A stretch of 44,502 bases of DNA from contig NZ_AZRW02000025.1 of the NCBI RefSeq assembly GCF_000512695.2, positions 36,414 to 80,915 of the forward strand, written 5' to 3'. Of the stretch, positions 16,907 to 25,751 are shown piece after piece (position 1 is the first letter of the stretch; each line of letters opens with the position of its first letter). This DNA is from Pseudomonas sp. QTF5 (lineage in GTDB: Bacteria; Pseudomonadota; Gammaproteobacteria; Pseudomonadales; Pseudomonadaceae). The position numbers and the translations under genes were made by a program. The notes beneath the pieces are model-generated. The model was not told where the DNA came from. It made no database searches and was given only the letters and a program-made list of their open reading frames with translations.

Positions 16907-16939
16907 GTGGCCACCGTTGACGCGGTGGCCATTTTTTTT
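16907..16939 (+). terminator. Rho-independent terminator after the solute-binding protein
   Basis: TGGCCACCG (16908-16916) pairs with CGGTGGCCA (16923-16931) around a six-base loop, and eight Ts follow at 16932-16939. Confidence 0.93.
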
Positions 16940-16966
16940 ATGCTCTCTAATCAGGCCGCGATTTAA

Positions 16967-16991
16967 TGTGGGAGCGGGCTTGCTCGCGAAG
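16967..16991. repeat. Single REP arm
   Basis: TGTGGGAGCGGGCTTGCTCG followed by CGAAG. No inverted partner is visible nearby, so this is a solo REP. Confidence 0.8.
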
Positions 16992-17090
16992 GCGGTCTCA
17001 GAAGCGGCGAAGATGCCTGGGTCATCATCGACATCCCGCCTCACAGTGTTAGGCTTTGCCCCGAATCCTGCGCTCTGTGAAGGAAGGTTT

Positions 17091-17807
17091 ATGTTGAAGT
17101 TACTCGCCCTGCTCACGCTCCTGGCGTCCTCCGCCGCCCACGCTCAAACCCCGCTGCACACCGATCTGCCGCTCAAGTACCTGGAGCAGGCCCACGCTGA
17201 ATCCCGCAACCAACCCTTGGTGATTTTCCTGCACGGTTACGGCAGTAACGAGCAGGACCTGTTCGACATCAAGGATGAATTGCCGCCGCAGTACAACTAC
17301 CTGTCGGTGCGGGCGCCGATGACGATGGAAGAGGGCAGTTACCAGTGGTTTCGCCAGAAAGGCGAGGGCGCCTATGACGGCGAGACGGACGACCTGAAGG
17401 CCAGCGGCCAGGTGCTGCGGGATTTTGTCGCACAAGCGGCGAAGAAATATCACACCGAAGCGGACAAGGTATTCCTGGTGGGTTTCAGTCAGGGCGCAAT
17501 CATGTCCTACGAGGTCGCCTTGCGTCATCCCGAGGCGGTGGGCGGAATTGCGGCGTTGAGCGGGCGAATCCTGCCGGTGCTCAGGTCCGAGCTCAAACCG
17601 GATGAAAAACGCCAGCAGCTGGCGATTTTCATCGGTCATGGCACCGCCGACAAACGCCTGCCCTACAACGACGGTACTGAGGCCGACAGCCTGTTGCAGC
17701 GCCTGTCACTCAAGCCCGAGTTTCATGCCTATCCAGGTGTCGGTCACAGCATCAGCGCTACCGAGATGCAGGATTTGAGCACCTGGTTGCAGCGTCTCAA
17801 TCCCTGA
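17091..17807 (+). CDS. Secreted alpha/beta hydrolase, phospholipase/carboxylesterase type
   Basis: A 238-residue alpha/beta hydrolase with a signal peptide (MLKLLALLTLLASSAAHAQ, cleavage about residue 18), so periplasmic. The catalytic triad is clear: Ser133 (VGFSQGAIMS), Asp187 (GHGTADKRLP) and His219 (GVGHSISATE). LVIFLHGYGSNEQDLFD is the oxyanion loop. ATG 17091 is preceded by AAGGAAGG; the upstream in-frame extension runs through a REP and is rejected. Likely an esterase or lysophospholipase-type enzyme; the substrate is not known. Confidence 0.88.
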   Translation: MLKLLALLTLLASSAAHAQTPLHTDLPLKYLEQAHAESRNQPLVIFLHGYGSNEQDLFDIKDELPPQYNYLSVRAPMTMEEGSYQWFRQKGEGAYDGETDDLKASGQVLRDFVAQAAKKYHTEADKVFLVGFSQGAIMSYEVALRHPEAVGGIAALSGRILPVLRSELKPDEKRQQLAIFIGHGTADKRLPYNDGTEADSLLQRLSLKPEFHAYPGVGHSISATEMQDLSTWLQRLNP

Positions 17808-17818
17808 ATCGGTCGGGT

Positions 17819-18406
17819 TTATTTGCCGCTGACGATTTGTTTGACCAGCGTTTCGTGGCCGGTTTTGTCGTTGGGGCGGGAGATGATCTGAACGATGGCC
17901 ATGCGCGTACCGGAAGCGGCCATCAACGTGCTGTCCAGCGTCATGCCACCGCCCTGGGTGGCAGTGCTGTCGATCTGCCGAAGGCCCAGGCCTGTGCCTT
18001 TCTGGGTCAGACTTTTTTCGCTGGTTTTGTTGAAATCCGGTAAGGCGTTGCGTTGCTCGGTGGCGAACGCGGACACCGTGGCGTCAAGGAACTCACCGTC
18101 GTTGTCCTTGACGTTGGCGCCGCCGGGGATGGTGTTTTCAGCGGCGATCACCACGGTTTTGGTGGTCTGGTTGGTGTACATCGTGCCCGTCGCCCCGGCA
18201 GTGCCGGTGGCCGCATCGCCGGCCGGCAGCGGGGTGGCGATGAAACCCTTGGGCAGGGTGAAGGTGAACTTGCCGCCGAGCATCGAGACCTTCTGGGGCG
18301 GCGCTTTGTCGCCGGCAGTGGCCTTGGCCGCCTGCGCATTCATGGCACCCAGACTGGCAGCCGCCATCAGCAGCAGAACAACGGCTTTTTTACTCAACAA
18401 TGACAT
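17819..18406 (-). CDS. Hypothetical periplasmic protein
   Basis: A 195-residue protein with a clear signal peptide (MSLLSKKAVVLLLMAAASLG, cut after AQA at about residue 26). The mature part is rich in Thr, Gly and Ala and has the pattern GGKFTFTLPKGF followed by beta-rich segments (TKTVVIAAENTIPGG, MAIVQIISRP). This layout recalls DcrB/DUF1795-like envelope proteins, but I cannot prove the family. ATG 18406 has GGAG seven bases upstream. It converges on the hydrolase gene with only 11 bp between the stops. Confidence 0.8.
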   Translation of the reverse strand: MSLLSKKAVVLLLMAAASLGAMNAQAAKATAGDKAPPQKVSMLGGKFTFTLPKGFIATPLPAGDAATGTAGATGTMYTNQTTKTVVIAAENTIPGGANVKDNDGEFLDATVSAFATEQRNALPDFNKTSEKSLTQKGTGLGLRQIDSTATQGGGMTLDSTLMAASGTRMAIVQIISRPNDKTGHETLVKQIVSGK

Positions 18407-18464
18407 TCAAACTCTCCAGGGAATGATCCGCGCTTTGACGGCGATCATCCCACGGATCGCGATC

Positions 18465-18532
18465 TGTAGCAGCTGCCGCAGCCTGCGTTTGTAGTAGCAG
18501 CTGCCTCGCGGGCTCGACAGCTGCTACACAAG
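18465..18532. repeat. REP element, TGTAGCAGCTGCCG class
   Basis: TGTAGCAGCTGCCGCAGCCT at 18465 and the inverted GACAGCTGCTACA at about 18519-18531, with a further AGCAGCTGCCT repeat between them. It sits upstream of the periplasmic protein gene. Confidence 0.7.
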
Positions 18533-18584
18533 ATGTGTTCCTCGTGGCGCGATGCGGTGATCATCGTCGCCGTCCGTCAAAACT

Positions 18585-19337
18585 CTACGTTCTCGAACGC
18601 AATGCCAGCCGTTTAGTGATCACCAGCATCCCCAACGACACGCCTATGCCCAAGACAAACCCCAGCCACCCAAACCTCGGCAACGCCAACGCCAGCACCA
18701 GACAAAACGCCGCGAACGAATACATCCCGGTTGCCGTCGCCCTGAGTAACGCCGCGGTAAACGCCGGCCCGCGAGTCTGCTGGGAAAACACCGCCATCAC
18801 ACTGCCCAGCACCGGGAATACCGCGAGCAGACCGCTCCAGCGCTCGCCGACGGTGCTGGCCAGCAACGTCACAGCCAATGTGAGCAGGGCGCCGGCCATC
18901 ATGCGCAGCAGCAGTTTGTCGGACTTCGGTGTCGGGCCTGAAACGATGGGCTGCACCGAGGGAAACAGGTACGGCGCGGCCAGCAATGCGGTGGCGGCTG
19001 CGATCACCGAGAACACCAGTGACGGCGGGATCAGTGACAGCACACCGGCAGCCATGGCCCAGACCAGCAGCGAAATCGATAGCGCCCACGGCCAGCTCAA
19101 GCGTTGTGCAACCTGGGCATAGGTCACGCAGAAGGCAATCATTGCGAACATTGCCGATAGCGCTGCTGTCGCCGCCTGAGCAGCGAACAGCTGACCCTGC
19201 TCGATGGCGAGGAAGAACAGAATCGGCCCGACCACCACCGGTAACCCCGACAGCCAACCGGCCACACTTGGGCCCCAGCGTTTTCCGGCCAGAGAAATCA
19301 GCAACAGAAATCCCGGAATCACCAGCAGTTTGAGCAT
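18585..19337 (-). CDS. Multi-pass inner-membrane protein of unknown function
   Basis: A 250-residue protein with about eight hydrophobic segments covering nearly the whole chain (LLVIPGFLLLISLAG, LSGLPVVVGPILFFLAIEQG, AALSAMFAMIAFCVTYA and so on). WLSGLPVVVGPI and a related later stretch (LLAVFPVLGSVMAVFSQQ) look like an internal duplication of four-helix halves. No transporter family is recognised with confidence. ATG 19337 is chosen over the GTG two codons before. Confidence 0.82.
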   Translation of the reverse strand: MLKLLVIPGFLLLISLAGKRWGPSVAGWLSGLPVVVGPILFFLAIEQGQLFAAQAATAALSAMFAMIAFCVTYAQVAQRLSWPWALSISLLVWAMAAGVLSLIPPSLVFSVIAAATALLAAPYLFPSVQPIVSGPTPKSDKLLLRMMAGALLTLAVTLLASTVGERWSGLLAVFPVLGSVMAVFSQQTRGPAFTAALLRATATGMYSFAAFCLVLALALPRFGWLGFVLGIGVSLGMLVITKRLALRSRT

Positions 19338-19799
19338 CAGCACGCACGCGTCTCCATTCGGTGTGAGCCGGCCACGTTAGCATTGTGGAGGATGGATTGC
19401 TCAGCGCGGCTGGGCGCTAGCGTGAGCGCCATTGCGCTCACGGCGTTGTCGTTTGTGGTGATCAGTGGGGCGAACAGCTGGCTGACTCTGCAGTTTGTGG
19501 CCGGGTGTTGCCTGGTCGGGCCTCTTCGCGAGCAAGCCCGCTCCCACAGTTGACCGAGTCGACAACGATCCCTGTGGAGCCTGGTGAAATTTGCCTGAGG
19601 GCCAGAGATATCCAACCCTGTGGCGAGGGGGCTTGCCCCCGTTGGGCTGCGAAGCGGCCCCAAATCTCTGATGCGCCAAGGATTTTGTGAGTGCTACGCA
19701 CTCAAACGGGGCGATGCGGCGTTCCGACAAGCCCCCTCGCCACAGTGGATTTGGGTCGTTCATCAATCCAGTGTGGGAGCGGGCTTGCTCGCGAAGCTT
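19338..19799. other. Intergenic stretch made mainly of REP elements
   Basis: These 462 bases lie between the start of the membrane protein and the end of atoB. They contain four REP arms of two classes. I see no gene; the open frames crossing the region follow the repeats. Confidence 0.6.
19524..19796. repeat. Nested REP cluster of two classes
   Basis: An outer inverted pair of the GGAGCGGGCTTGCTCGCG class (19524-19548 and 19772-19796) encloses an inner pair of the TGTGGCGAGGGGGCTTGCCC class (about 19619-19663 and 19711-19745). One REP doublet seems to be inserted inside another. The right arm ends four bases before the atoB stop codon. Confidence 0.85.
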
Positions 19800-20981
19800 T
19801 TAAGCTCTTTCGATCGCCAATGCCACGCCCTGACCACCGCCAATACACAGAGTGGCCAGGCCTTTTTTGGCGTCACGCTTGATCATTTCATGCAGCAAGG
19901 TCACCAGCACCCGGCAACCCGACGCGCCGATCGGGTGGCCCAAGGCAATGGCGCCGCCGTTGACGTTGACCTTGTTCAAGTCCCATTCCAGGTCCTTGGC
20001 CACGGCCAGAGATTGCGCGGCGAAGGCTTCGTTGGCTTCGACCAGGTCCAGTTGATCAATGGACCAACCAGCCTTGTCCAGGCAACGACGGGTGGCCGAC
20101 ACCGGGCCGATGCCCATGATTGCCGGGTCGACGCCTGCGTTGGCATACGCAGCGATTTTCGCCAGCACGGGCAGGCCAAGGGCCTTGGCTTTTTCGGCGC
20201 TCATCAGAATCACCGCCGCGGCGCCGTCGTTCAGCGACGAAGCGTTGCCAGCGGTCACCGAACCGTCCTTCTTGAACGCCGCTTTCAGTTTGCCCAGGGA
20301 GTCGGCGGTGGTGCCGGCCCGAGGCTGTTCATCGGTGGCGAAGGACAGTGGATCGCCCTTGCGCTGCGGGATCAGGATTGGCGTGATCTCATCGGCAAAC
20401 CGCCCGGCTTCGATGGCGGCCACGGCTTTCTGCTGCGAGGCGGCAGCGAAGGCGTCCTGTTGCTCACGGGTCAGGCTGTATTTCTCGGCCAGATTCTCAG
20501 CGGTGATGCCCATGTGGTAATCGTTGAACGCATCCCACAGGCCATCGCTGATCATCGTGTCGACGATCTGCGCGTGGCCCATGCGCAAACCGGTGCGGGC
20601 GCCTGGCATGACGTAATTGGCCAGGCTCATGTTTTCCTGGCCACCGGCAATGATCACTTCAGCATCGCCGCAGCGAATCGCCTGTGCTGCCAGATGCAGC
20701 GCTTTCAGGCCCGAGCCGCAGACTTTGTTCAGGGTCATGGCCGGTACGGTGAAGGGCAAGCCGGCCTTGATCGCGGCTTGACGCGCGGGGTTTTGTCCGG
20801 CACCTGCGGTCAGCACCTGGCCCATGATCACTTCATCGACCTGCGCCGGGTCTAGCCCGGTCTGCGCCAGCAACTGGCGGATCACCGCAGCGCCGAGGTC
20901 AACCGCGGATACATTGGCCAACGAGCCCTGGAAGCTGCCGATGGCAGTGCGGGTGGCAGCAACAATCACGACTTCTTGCAT
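19800..20981 (-). CDS. atoB: Acetyl-CoA acetyltransferase
   Basis: A 393-residue thiolase. ATG 20981 (MQEVVIVAATRTAIGSFQGS) is preceded by GAGGAAT. Nucleophile Cys88 in TLNKVCGSGLKAL, GGQENMSLANYV, then GGAIALGHPIGASGCR with the catalytic His and the C-terminal Cys region. It cleaves acetoacetyl-CoA to two acetyl-CoA, cytosolic. It is 11 bp downstream of the CoA-transferase B subunit. In P. aeruginosa the same trio (PA1999-PA2001) takes part in carnitine/dehydrocarnitine breakdown. Confidence 0.95.
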   Translation of the reverse strand: MQEVVIVAATRTAIGSFQGSLANVSAVDLGAAVIRQLLAQTGLDPAQVDEVIMGQVLTAGAGQNPARQAAIKAGLPFTVPAMTLNKVCGSGLKALHLAAQAIRCGDAEVIIAGGQENMSLANYVMPGARTGLRMGHAQIVDTMISDGLWDAFNDYHMGITAENLAEKYSLTREQQDAFAAASQQKAVAAIEAGRFADEITPILIPQRKGDPLSFATDEQPRAGTTADSLGKLKAAFKKDGSVTAGNASSLNDGAAAVILMSAEKAKALGLPVLAKIAAYANAGVDPAIMGIGPVSATRRCLDKAGWSIDQLDLVEANEAFAAQSLAVAKDLEWDLNKVNVNGGAIALGHPIGASGCRVLVTLLHEMIKRDAKKGLATLCIGGGQGVALAIERA

Positions 20982-20992
20982 GGAAGGATTCC

Positions 20993-21658
20993 TCACTGGG
21001 CAGCGAACTGCATTTCCGGGACGTGGTCAGGCACGATCAGTTTACCAGCGGTCTTGGCGACGATTTCCTCGACGCTGACGCCCGGCGCGCGCTCTTTGAG
21101 AATGAACGCACCGTCCTGGATTTCCAGGTAGGCCAGGTCGGTCAGCACACGTTTGATGCAACCGGCGCCGGTCAGCGGCAGGCTGCAACGCGACAGCAGT
21201 TTCGACTCGCCGTCCTTGGAGGCGTGGGTCATGGTGACGATGATGTTGTCCGCACCGGCCACCAGGTCCATCGCGCCGCCCATGCCCTTGACCAGTTTGC
21301 CGGGGATCATCCAGGAGGCGATATTGCCTTCGACGTCGACTTCGAATGCGCCGAGCACGGTCAGGTCGATATGGCCGCCGCGAATCATCGCGAAGGATTC
21401 GGCGGACGAGAAAATCGACGCGCCGATACGTGCGGTCACGGTTTGCTTGCCGGCGTTGATCATGTCGGCGTCGACTTCGGCGTCGGTCGGAAAGGCGCCC
21501 ATGCCGAGCAGGCCGTTTTCCGATTGCAGCATGACTTCCATGCCTTTAGGGATGTAGTTGGCGACCAGGGTCGGAATGCCGATGCCGAGGTTCACGTAGT
21601 AGCCGTCCTGCATTTCGCGGGCGACGCGCTGAGCCATTTGTTCGCGGGAAAGTGCCAT
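20993..21658 (-). CDS. dhcB: 3-oxoacid/dehydrocarnitine CoA-transferase subunit B
   Basis: A 221-residue beta subunit of a family I CoA-transferase. The catalytic Glu47 sits in LQSENGLLGMG, and NLGIGIPTLVANYIP and GAFEVDVEGNIASWMIPGK are standard. It works as a heteromer with the A subunit encoded 36 bp upstream. The gene symbol follows the P. aeruginosa locus dhcA-dhcB-atoB with a LysR regulator, because the whole set is conserved here. Acetoacetate or 3-oxoadipate transferase activity is the alternative. Confidence 0.92.
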   Translation of the reverse strand: MALSREQMAQRVAREMQDGYYVNLGIGIPTLVANYIPKGMEVMLQSENGLLGMGAFPTDAEVDADMINAGKQTVTARIGASIFSSAESFAMIRGGHIDLTVLGAFEVDVEGNIASWMIPGKLVKGMGGAMDLVAGADNIIVTMTHASKDGESKLLSRCSLPLTGAGCIKRVLTDLAYLEIQDGAFILKERAPGVSVEEIVAKTAGKLIVPDHVPEMQFAAQ

Positions 21659-21694
21659 TGTTGTTATTCCTTCATTCGGTCCGGGGGCAGGGGG

Positions 21695-22393
21695 TCACTT
21701 ACGCACGGTGCGCTGTTCGATGCGCTTCTCGAACGTGCCGCAAATGACCCGGTCGACGTAGATGCCAGGGGTGTGGATCTGCGACGGGTCCAGCTCGCCG
21801 GGTTCGACGATTTCTTCGACTTCGACCACGGTGATCTTGCCGGCGGTGGCGGCCAGCGGATTGAAGTTCTGGGCGGTGTGGCGATAGACCACGTTACCGA
21901 AATGGTCGGCTTTCCAGCCTTTGACGATGGCGAAGTCACCGGTGATGGACTCTTCCATCAGGTACTGGCGGCCCTTGAATTCGCGGACTTCCTTGCCGTC
22001 GGCCACCGGAGTGCCGACGCCAGTCGCCGTGAAGAACGCCGGGATGCCGGCACCGCCTGCGCGCATTTTCTCGGCGAGGGTGCCTTGGGGGGTCAGGACG
22101 ACTTCGATTTCGCCGCTCAGCAGTTGCTTCTCGAACAGGGCGTTTTCGCCGACGTAGGAGGCCACTACTTTGCGGATCTGCCGGTCTACCAGCAGCACAC
22201 CGAGGCCGAAGCCGTCGACGCCGCAATTGTTGGAGACCACGGTGAGATCACGCGTGCCTCGGTGCTGGATCTCGGCGATGAGGTTTTCCGGAATCCCGCA
22301 CAGGCCGAAGCCGCCGGAGATCACGGTCATGCCGTCTTCAAGACCTGCCATCGCTTCCTCGTAGGAATACACGCGCTTGTCGAACCCTGCCAT
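21695..22393 (-). CDS. dhcA: 3-oxoacid/dehydrocarnitine CoA-transferase subunit A
   Basis: A 232-residue alpha subunit. ATG 22393 (MAGFDKRVYSYEEAMAGLED) is used; a GTG two codons before is possible. Seen: TVISGGFGLCGIPENLI (CoA-transferase glycine loop), VSNNCGVDGFGLG and GTLAEKMRAGGAGIPAFFTA. First gene of the operon dhcA-dhcB-atoB and divergent from the LysR gene, with 142 bp between start codons. Confidence 0.92.
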   Translation of the reverse strand: MAGFDKRVYSYEEAMAGLEDGMTVISGGFGLCGIPENLIAEIQHRGTRDLTVVSNNCGVDGFGLGVLLVDRQIRKVVASYVGENALFEKQLLSGEIEVVLTPQGTLAEKMRAGGAGIPAFFTATGVGTPVADGKEVREFKGRQYLMEESITGDFAIVKGWKADHFGNVVYRHTAQNFNPLAATAGKITVVEVEEIVEPGELDPSQIHTPGIYVDRVICGTFEKRIEQRTVRK

Positions 22394-22535
22394 ATGCACC
22401 TCTTTTATTCTTTGTGGGCGGCTGGCTAGCCGGATGGGGAGGGAGTGTCTCGCTGGAGGATTTATTTGTTAAGTTGATTTTTAAGGTGGATTGATAGATA
22501 AAACTCACCAATGTATTGCGTTGGAGACATCGGCC

Positions 22536-23435
22536 ATGACCGTCAAACAGATCCGTGCATTTCTGGCCGTGGCCCAGAGTTTGAGTTTTGCCGTGGCGTG
22601 CGAGCGGCTGCACCTGTCCCAGTCGGCGTTGAGCCTGACCATCAAGGCGCTGGAGGAGGGATTGGGCGGGCGCCTGTTCACGCGCAATACCCGCAACGTC
22701 GCACTGACCGCCGAAGGTGAATCGCTGCTGCCACTGGCTCGTCGGTTGATCGCGGACTGGGACAATGCCGAGGATGAATTGCGCCAACGCTTCACCCTCC
22801 AGCGAGGCCGCGTGACGCTGGCGGCAATGCCGTCGTTTGCCGGTAACCTGCTGCCGCCGATCCTCAAGACCTTTCGCGCGCGTTACCCCAAGGTCAACGT
22901 CACGGTGAACGACGTGATCAACGAGCAAGTGCTGGAAATGGTTCGCGACCGTCAGGTGGAATTGGGTGTGGCGTTTGAACCGACCCAGAGCTCGTCGCTG
23001 GAATTTACCCCGTTGTACATCGACCGGTTTGTGGCGGTGGTGCCATCTGATTCACCGCTGGCGGACCTGGGCGATATTGATTGGCAGACCTTGCTCAAGG
23101 AACCGTTCATTACCTTGCAGCGACCATCGACGGTGCGTGTGATGCTCGAAGAGCATTTACAGACGCGCGGCATGAAATTGCCCGTGGAATTTGAAAGTCA
23201 TCAGTTGGCAACAGTCGGGCGGATGGTGGCCAGCGGATTGGGCGTCAGCGCGGTGCCGGCCTTGTGCGCCGGGCAGATGCGCGAGTTGGGCGCGCGTTGC
23301 ATTACCCTGCGTGACCCAGTGGTGGAACGGGCGATCGGGGTGCTGACGACGGGGCATGAACTGTCGGCGGCGGCGCAGGCATTGTTCGATATTCTCAAGG
23401 CCGAAAACCTTGGCGAGCGCCTGTCCATGCAGTGA
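22536..23435 (+). CDS. dhcR: LysR-family regulator of the CoA-transferase operon (PA1998/DhcR-like)
   Basis: A 299-residue LysR regulator. ATG 22536 is preceded by TTGGAG; the in-frame codons before it are rejected. HTH at residues about 3-60 (IRAFLAVAQSLSFAVACERL, then HLSQSALSLTIKALEEGLGG), followed by the substrate-binding fold (GRVTLAAMPSFAGNLLPPIL). In P. aeruginosa the same neighbour, PA1998, activates dhcAB in response to dehydrocarnitine/carnitine. The 142-bp divergent gap with AT-rich sequence (TTTATTTGTTAAGTTGATTT) is the expected binding region. Confidence 0.87.
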   Translation: MTVKQIRAFLAVAQSLSFAVACERLHLSQSALSLTIKALEEGLGGRLFTRNTRNVALTAEGESLLPLARRLIADWDNAEDELRQRFTLQRGRVTLAAMPSFAGNLLPPILKTFRARYPKVNVTVNDVINEQVLEMVRDRQVELGVAFEPTQSSSLEFTPLYIDRFVAVVPSDSPLADLGDIDWQTLLKEPFITLQRPSTVRVMLEEHLQTRGMKLPVEFESHQLATVGRMVASGLGVSAVPALCAGQMRELGARCITLRDPVVERAIGVLTTGHELSAAAQALFDILKAENLGERLSMQ

Positions 23436-23445
23436 ACACGGTCAC

Positions 23446-23534
23446 CTGGGAGCGGGCTTGCTCGCGAAGGGGCCAGTACAGTCAACAGCGATGTCGCCTG
23501 ACACTACGCCTTCGCGAGCAAGCCCGCTCCCACA
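23446..23534. repeat. REP doublet with conserved spacer (REPIN)
   Basis: Arms at 23446-23469 and 23510-23534 of the GGAGCGGGCTTGCTCGCG class. The 40-base spacer GGCCAGTACAGTCAACAGCG... is related to the spacers at 26535 and 29698. Confidence 0.87.
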
Positions 23535-23573
23535 GGATCCGGTTTCGTCAGCAGCATTCGGGCCTGCCTTTAT

Positions 23574-24623
23574 TTATTTACGCGCCTCCAGAATCAGGTT
23601 GAACGGCGTTTCCGTGGCCCGCCGGAATTGCGTGAACCCCGCCTCGGTGAAGACCTTGCGCAACCGTGCCTCACCCGCCTGGGCACCGAGCCCGAGGCCG
23701 ACCTCCTGGGACAACGAGTTGGGCGTACAGATAAAGGTCGAGGCGGCGTAGAACAGTCGCCCCACCGGGGTGGTGTTGGCGTCGAGCGTGTCGTTGGCGA
23801 AGGGCTCTACCAGCAGCACCGAACCGTCGGGTTTGAGCGATTCAAAGGCATGCTTTGCGGCACCGACCGGGTCACCCATATCGTGCAGGCAGTCGAAGTA
23901 GCAGACCAAGTCATAGTCGTCGCCCGGATAGCTCTTGGCGGTGCCCTGGAAGAACCGCGCCCGGCCGGACACGCCACCTTCTTCGGCGCGCTGGGTGGCG
24001 ACGGTGACCGAAGGCGCGTGGTAATCGAAACCGACGAACCGCGAATTCGGAAACGCCTGGGCCATGATCACGGTCGAGGCACCATGGCCGCAGCCGATGT
24101 CCGCCACCTTGGCGCCGGTCTCCAGTTTGGCGACCACCCCGTCGAGGGCCGGCAGCCATTCGTTGACCAAGTGCGCCTTGTAACCTGGGCGGAAGAACCG
24201 CTCGGTGCCGCTGAACATGCACGGATGGTGATCGCCCCAGGGCAGGGCGCCGTTACCGCGCATGGCATTGACCAGTTTGTCCTTGTCATGGAAAAACGAC
24301 GCCACCACCCCGATACCGCCGGCTATATAGACCGGTGAATCTTCGATTCCCAGCGCCAGGGCTTGCTCTTCGGGCAGGCGGAACTGGCCGTCGCGGTGTT
24401 CCATGTAACCGGAGGCGGCGTGGGCGCTGAGCCATTCGCGCAGCAGGCGAGTGTTGCAGCCGGTCTTTTCGGCGAGGGCTTCGGGGGTGACTGGCTGACT
24501 GTCGGCCATGGCCCGGTAGAGGCCGAGTTCTTCGCCGAGGATGACGTTGGCGAGCATCGCCGCGCCGCCCATGTCGTTTACCAGTTTGCCCATGAAATCA
24601 TTGAGTTTGGCCTCGTCCATCAT
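23574..24623 (-). CDS. Class I SAM-dependent methyltransferase with N-terminal winged helix
   Basis: A 349-residue cytosolic protein. ATG 24623 is chosen because AAGGAG stands just before it; the longer frame reads through the promoter region. N-terminal helical/winged domain (residues about 20-100, with PEALAEKTGCNTRLLREWLS), then the SAM site VADIGCGHGASTVIMA and later YDLVCYFDCLHDMGDPVGAA and PDGSVLLVEPF. The two-domain layout is that of the Rv2258c-like group. The substrate is unknown. It is divergent from the MNIO gene. Confidence 0.87.
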   Translation of the reverse strand: MMDEAKLNDFMGKLVNDMGGAAMLANVILGEELGLYRAMADSQPVTPEALAEKTGCNTRLLREWLSAHAASGYMEHRDGQFRLPEEQALALGIEDSPVYIAGGIGVVASFFHDKDKLVNAMRGNGALPWGDHHPCMFSGTERFFRPGYKAHLVNEWLPALDGVVAKLETGAKVADIGCGHGASTVIMAQAFPNSRFVGFDYHAPSVTVATQRAEEGGVSGRARFFQGTAKSYPGDDYDLVCYFDCLHDMGDPVGAAKHAFESLKPDGSVLLVEPFANDTLDANTTPVGRLFYAASTFICTPNSLSQEVGLGLGAQAGEARLRKVFTEAGFTQFRRATETPFNLILEARK

Positions 24624-24917
24624 GTGTGCTCCTTCAGCAGGATCACGGTCCAGAGGCATTGTTTGTCGAGGCATGCACCTTTGGGCGGTGATCGTGGGAA
24701 TGAACAGGACGATAACCGCGTCCTGGACCCCTGCGGGGGTAATCAACAAGTCTAGTTCGTGTATCCCACTGTATCTGACAGCCTGTCCGATACAGGGGCC
24801 TGAGAAGAGCGGCGTTTGCGAACACAGACCCGACACACCACGGCGCTTGACTGGGCCTGCCGGCCGGCACTGAGTTTTCAGACGCTGGAGACCGGATCCC
24901 AGGATGAGATCGACACC

Positions 24918-25751
24918 ATGCAGACTCCCCTCACATCAACGAAGGCGACCGTCGGGCTAGGCTTGCGTCGCGGTTTAATGAAGGACCTTCAAGCGGCCCC
25001 GGTGGGCGCTTTCGACTTTCTGGAAGTCGCGCCGGAAAACTGGATCGGCATCGGCGGCGCTCATGGCGCGGCGTTTCGCGCCCTGGCCGAGCGTTATCCG
25101 TTGTCCTGTCACGGCTTGTCCTTGTCTTTGGGCGGACCGGCGCCGCTGGACGTCGGGTTCCTGCAGGAAGTGCGGGTTTTCCTCGATCACCACAAAGTGC
25201 CGCTGTACAGCGAACACCTGAGCTACTGCAGCGATGAGGGTCATCTTTACGATCTGCTGCCGTTGCCGTTTACCGAAGAAGCGGTGCATCACGTTGCCGC
25301 CCGAATTCGCCAGTCCCAGGACATTCTCGGTCGGCGCCTGGCCGTGGAAAACGTCTCCTACTACGCGGCGCTGCAGCAGGACATGGACGAACTGACGTTC
25401 ACCAACGCGGTGCTGCGCGAAGCCGATTGCGACCTGTTGCTGGACGTCAACAATGCCTACGTCAACTCGATCAATCACGGCTTTGATCCGCAGACGTTTC
25501 TGGTCGGCATCGACGCGGGGAGGGTGGTTGCGATGCATGTGGCGGGGCATTTTGATGAGTCTGACACGCTGAAAATCGACACCCATGGCGCTTCGGTCAA
25601 ACCGGTGGTCTGGTCGTTGTTGACCCAGGCGTATGAGCGGTTTGGTGTGCAACCGACGCTGCTGGAACGGGATTTCAACTTTCCCGAATTTTCCGACTTA
25701 GTGAGCGAGTTACAGACCATTCGCCGCCTGCAAGGTGAGAACCGTGGATAA
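24918..25751 (+). CDS. MNIO-family (DUF692) multinuclear iron oxidase
   Basis: A 277-residue TIM-barrel enzyme of the MNIO family (MbnB/BufB/HvfB group), which modifies cysteines of small ribosomal peptides using a multi-iron centre. The metal and core motifs are all kept: CHGLSLSLGG, YSEHLSYCS, AVENVSYYA, LLLDVNNAYVNSINHG, MHVAGHF, IDTHGASV and LLERDFNFPE. ATG 24918 is chosen; the earlier in-frame TTG lacks a ribosome site. It overlaps the next gene (DUF2063) by 17 bp. The usual DUF2282-type precursor gene with Cys repeats, normally just upstream, is absent. Confidence 0.92.
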   Translation: MQTPLTSTKATVGLGLRRGLMKDLQAAPVGAFDFLEVAPENWIGIGGAHGAAFRALAERYPLSCHGLSLSLGGPAPLDVGFLQEVRVFLDHHKVPLYSEHLSYCSDEGHLYDLLPLPFTEEAVHHVAARIRQSQDILGRRLAVENVSYYAALQQDMDELTFTNAVLREADCDLLLDVNNAYVNSINHGFDPQTFLVGIDAGRVVAMHVAGHFDESDTLKIDTHGASVKPVVWSLLTQAYERFGVQPTLLERDFNFPEFSDLVSELQTIRRLQGENRG

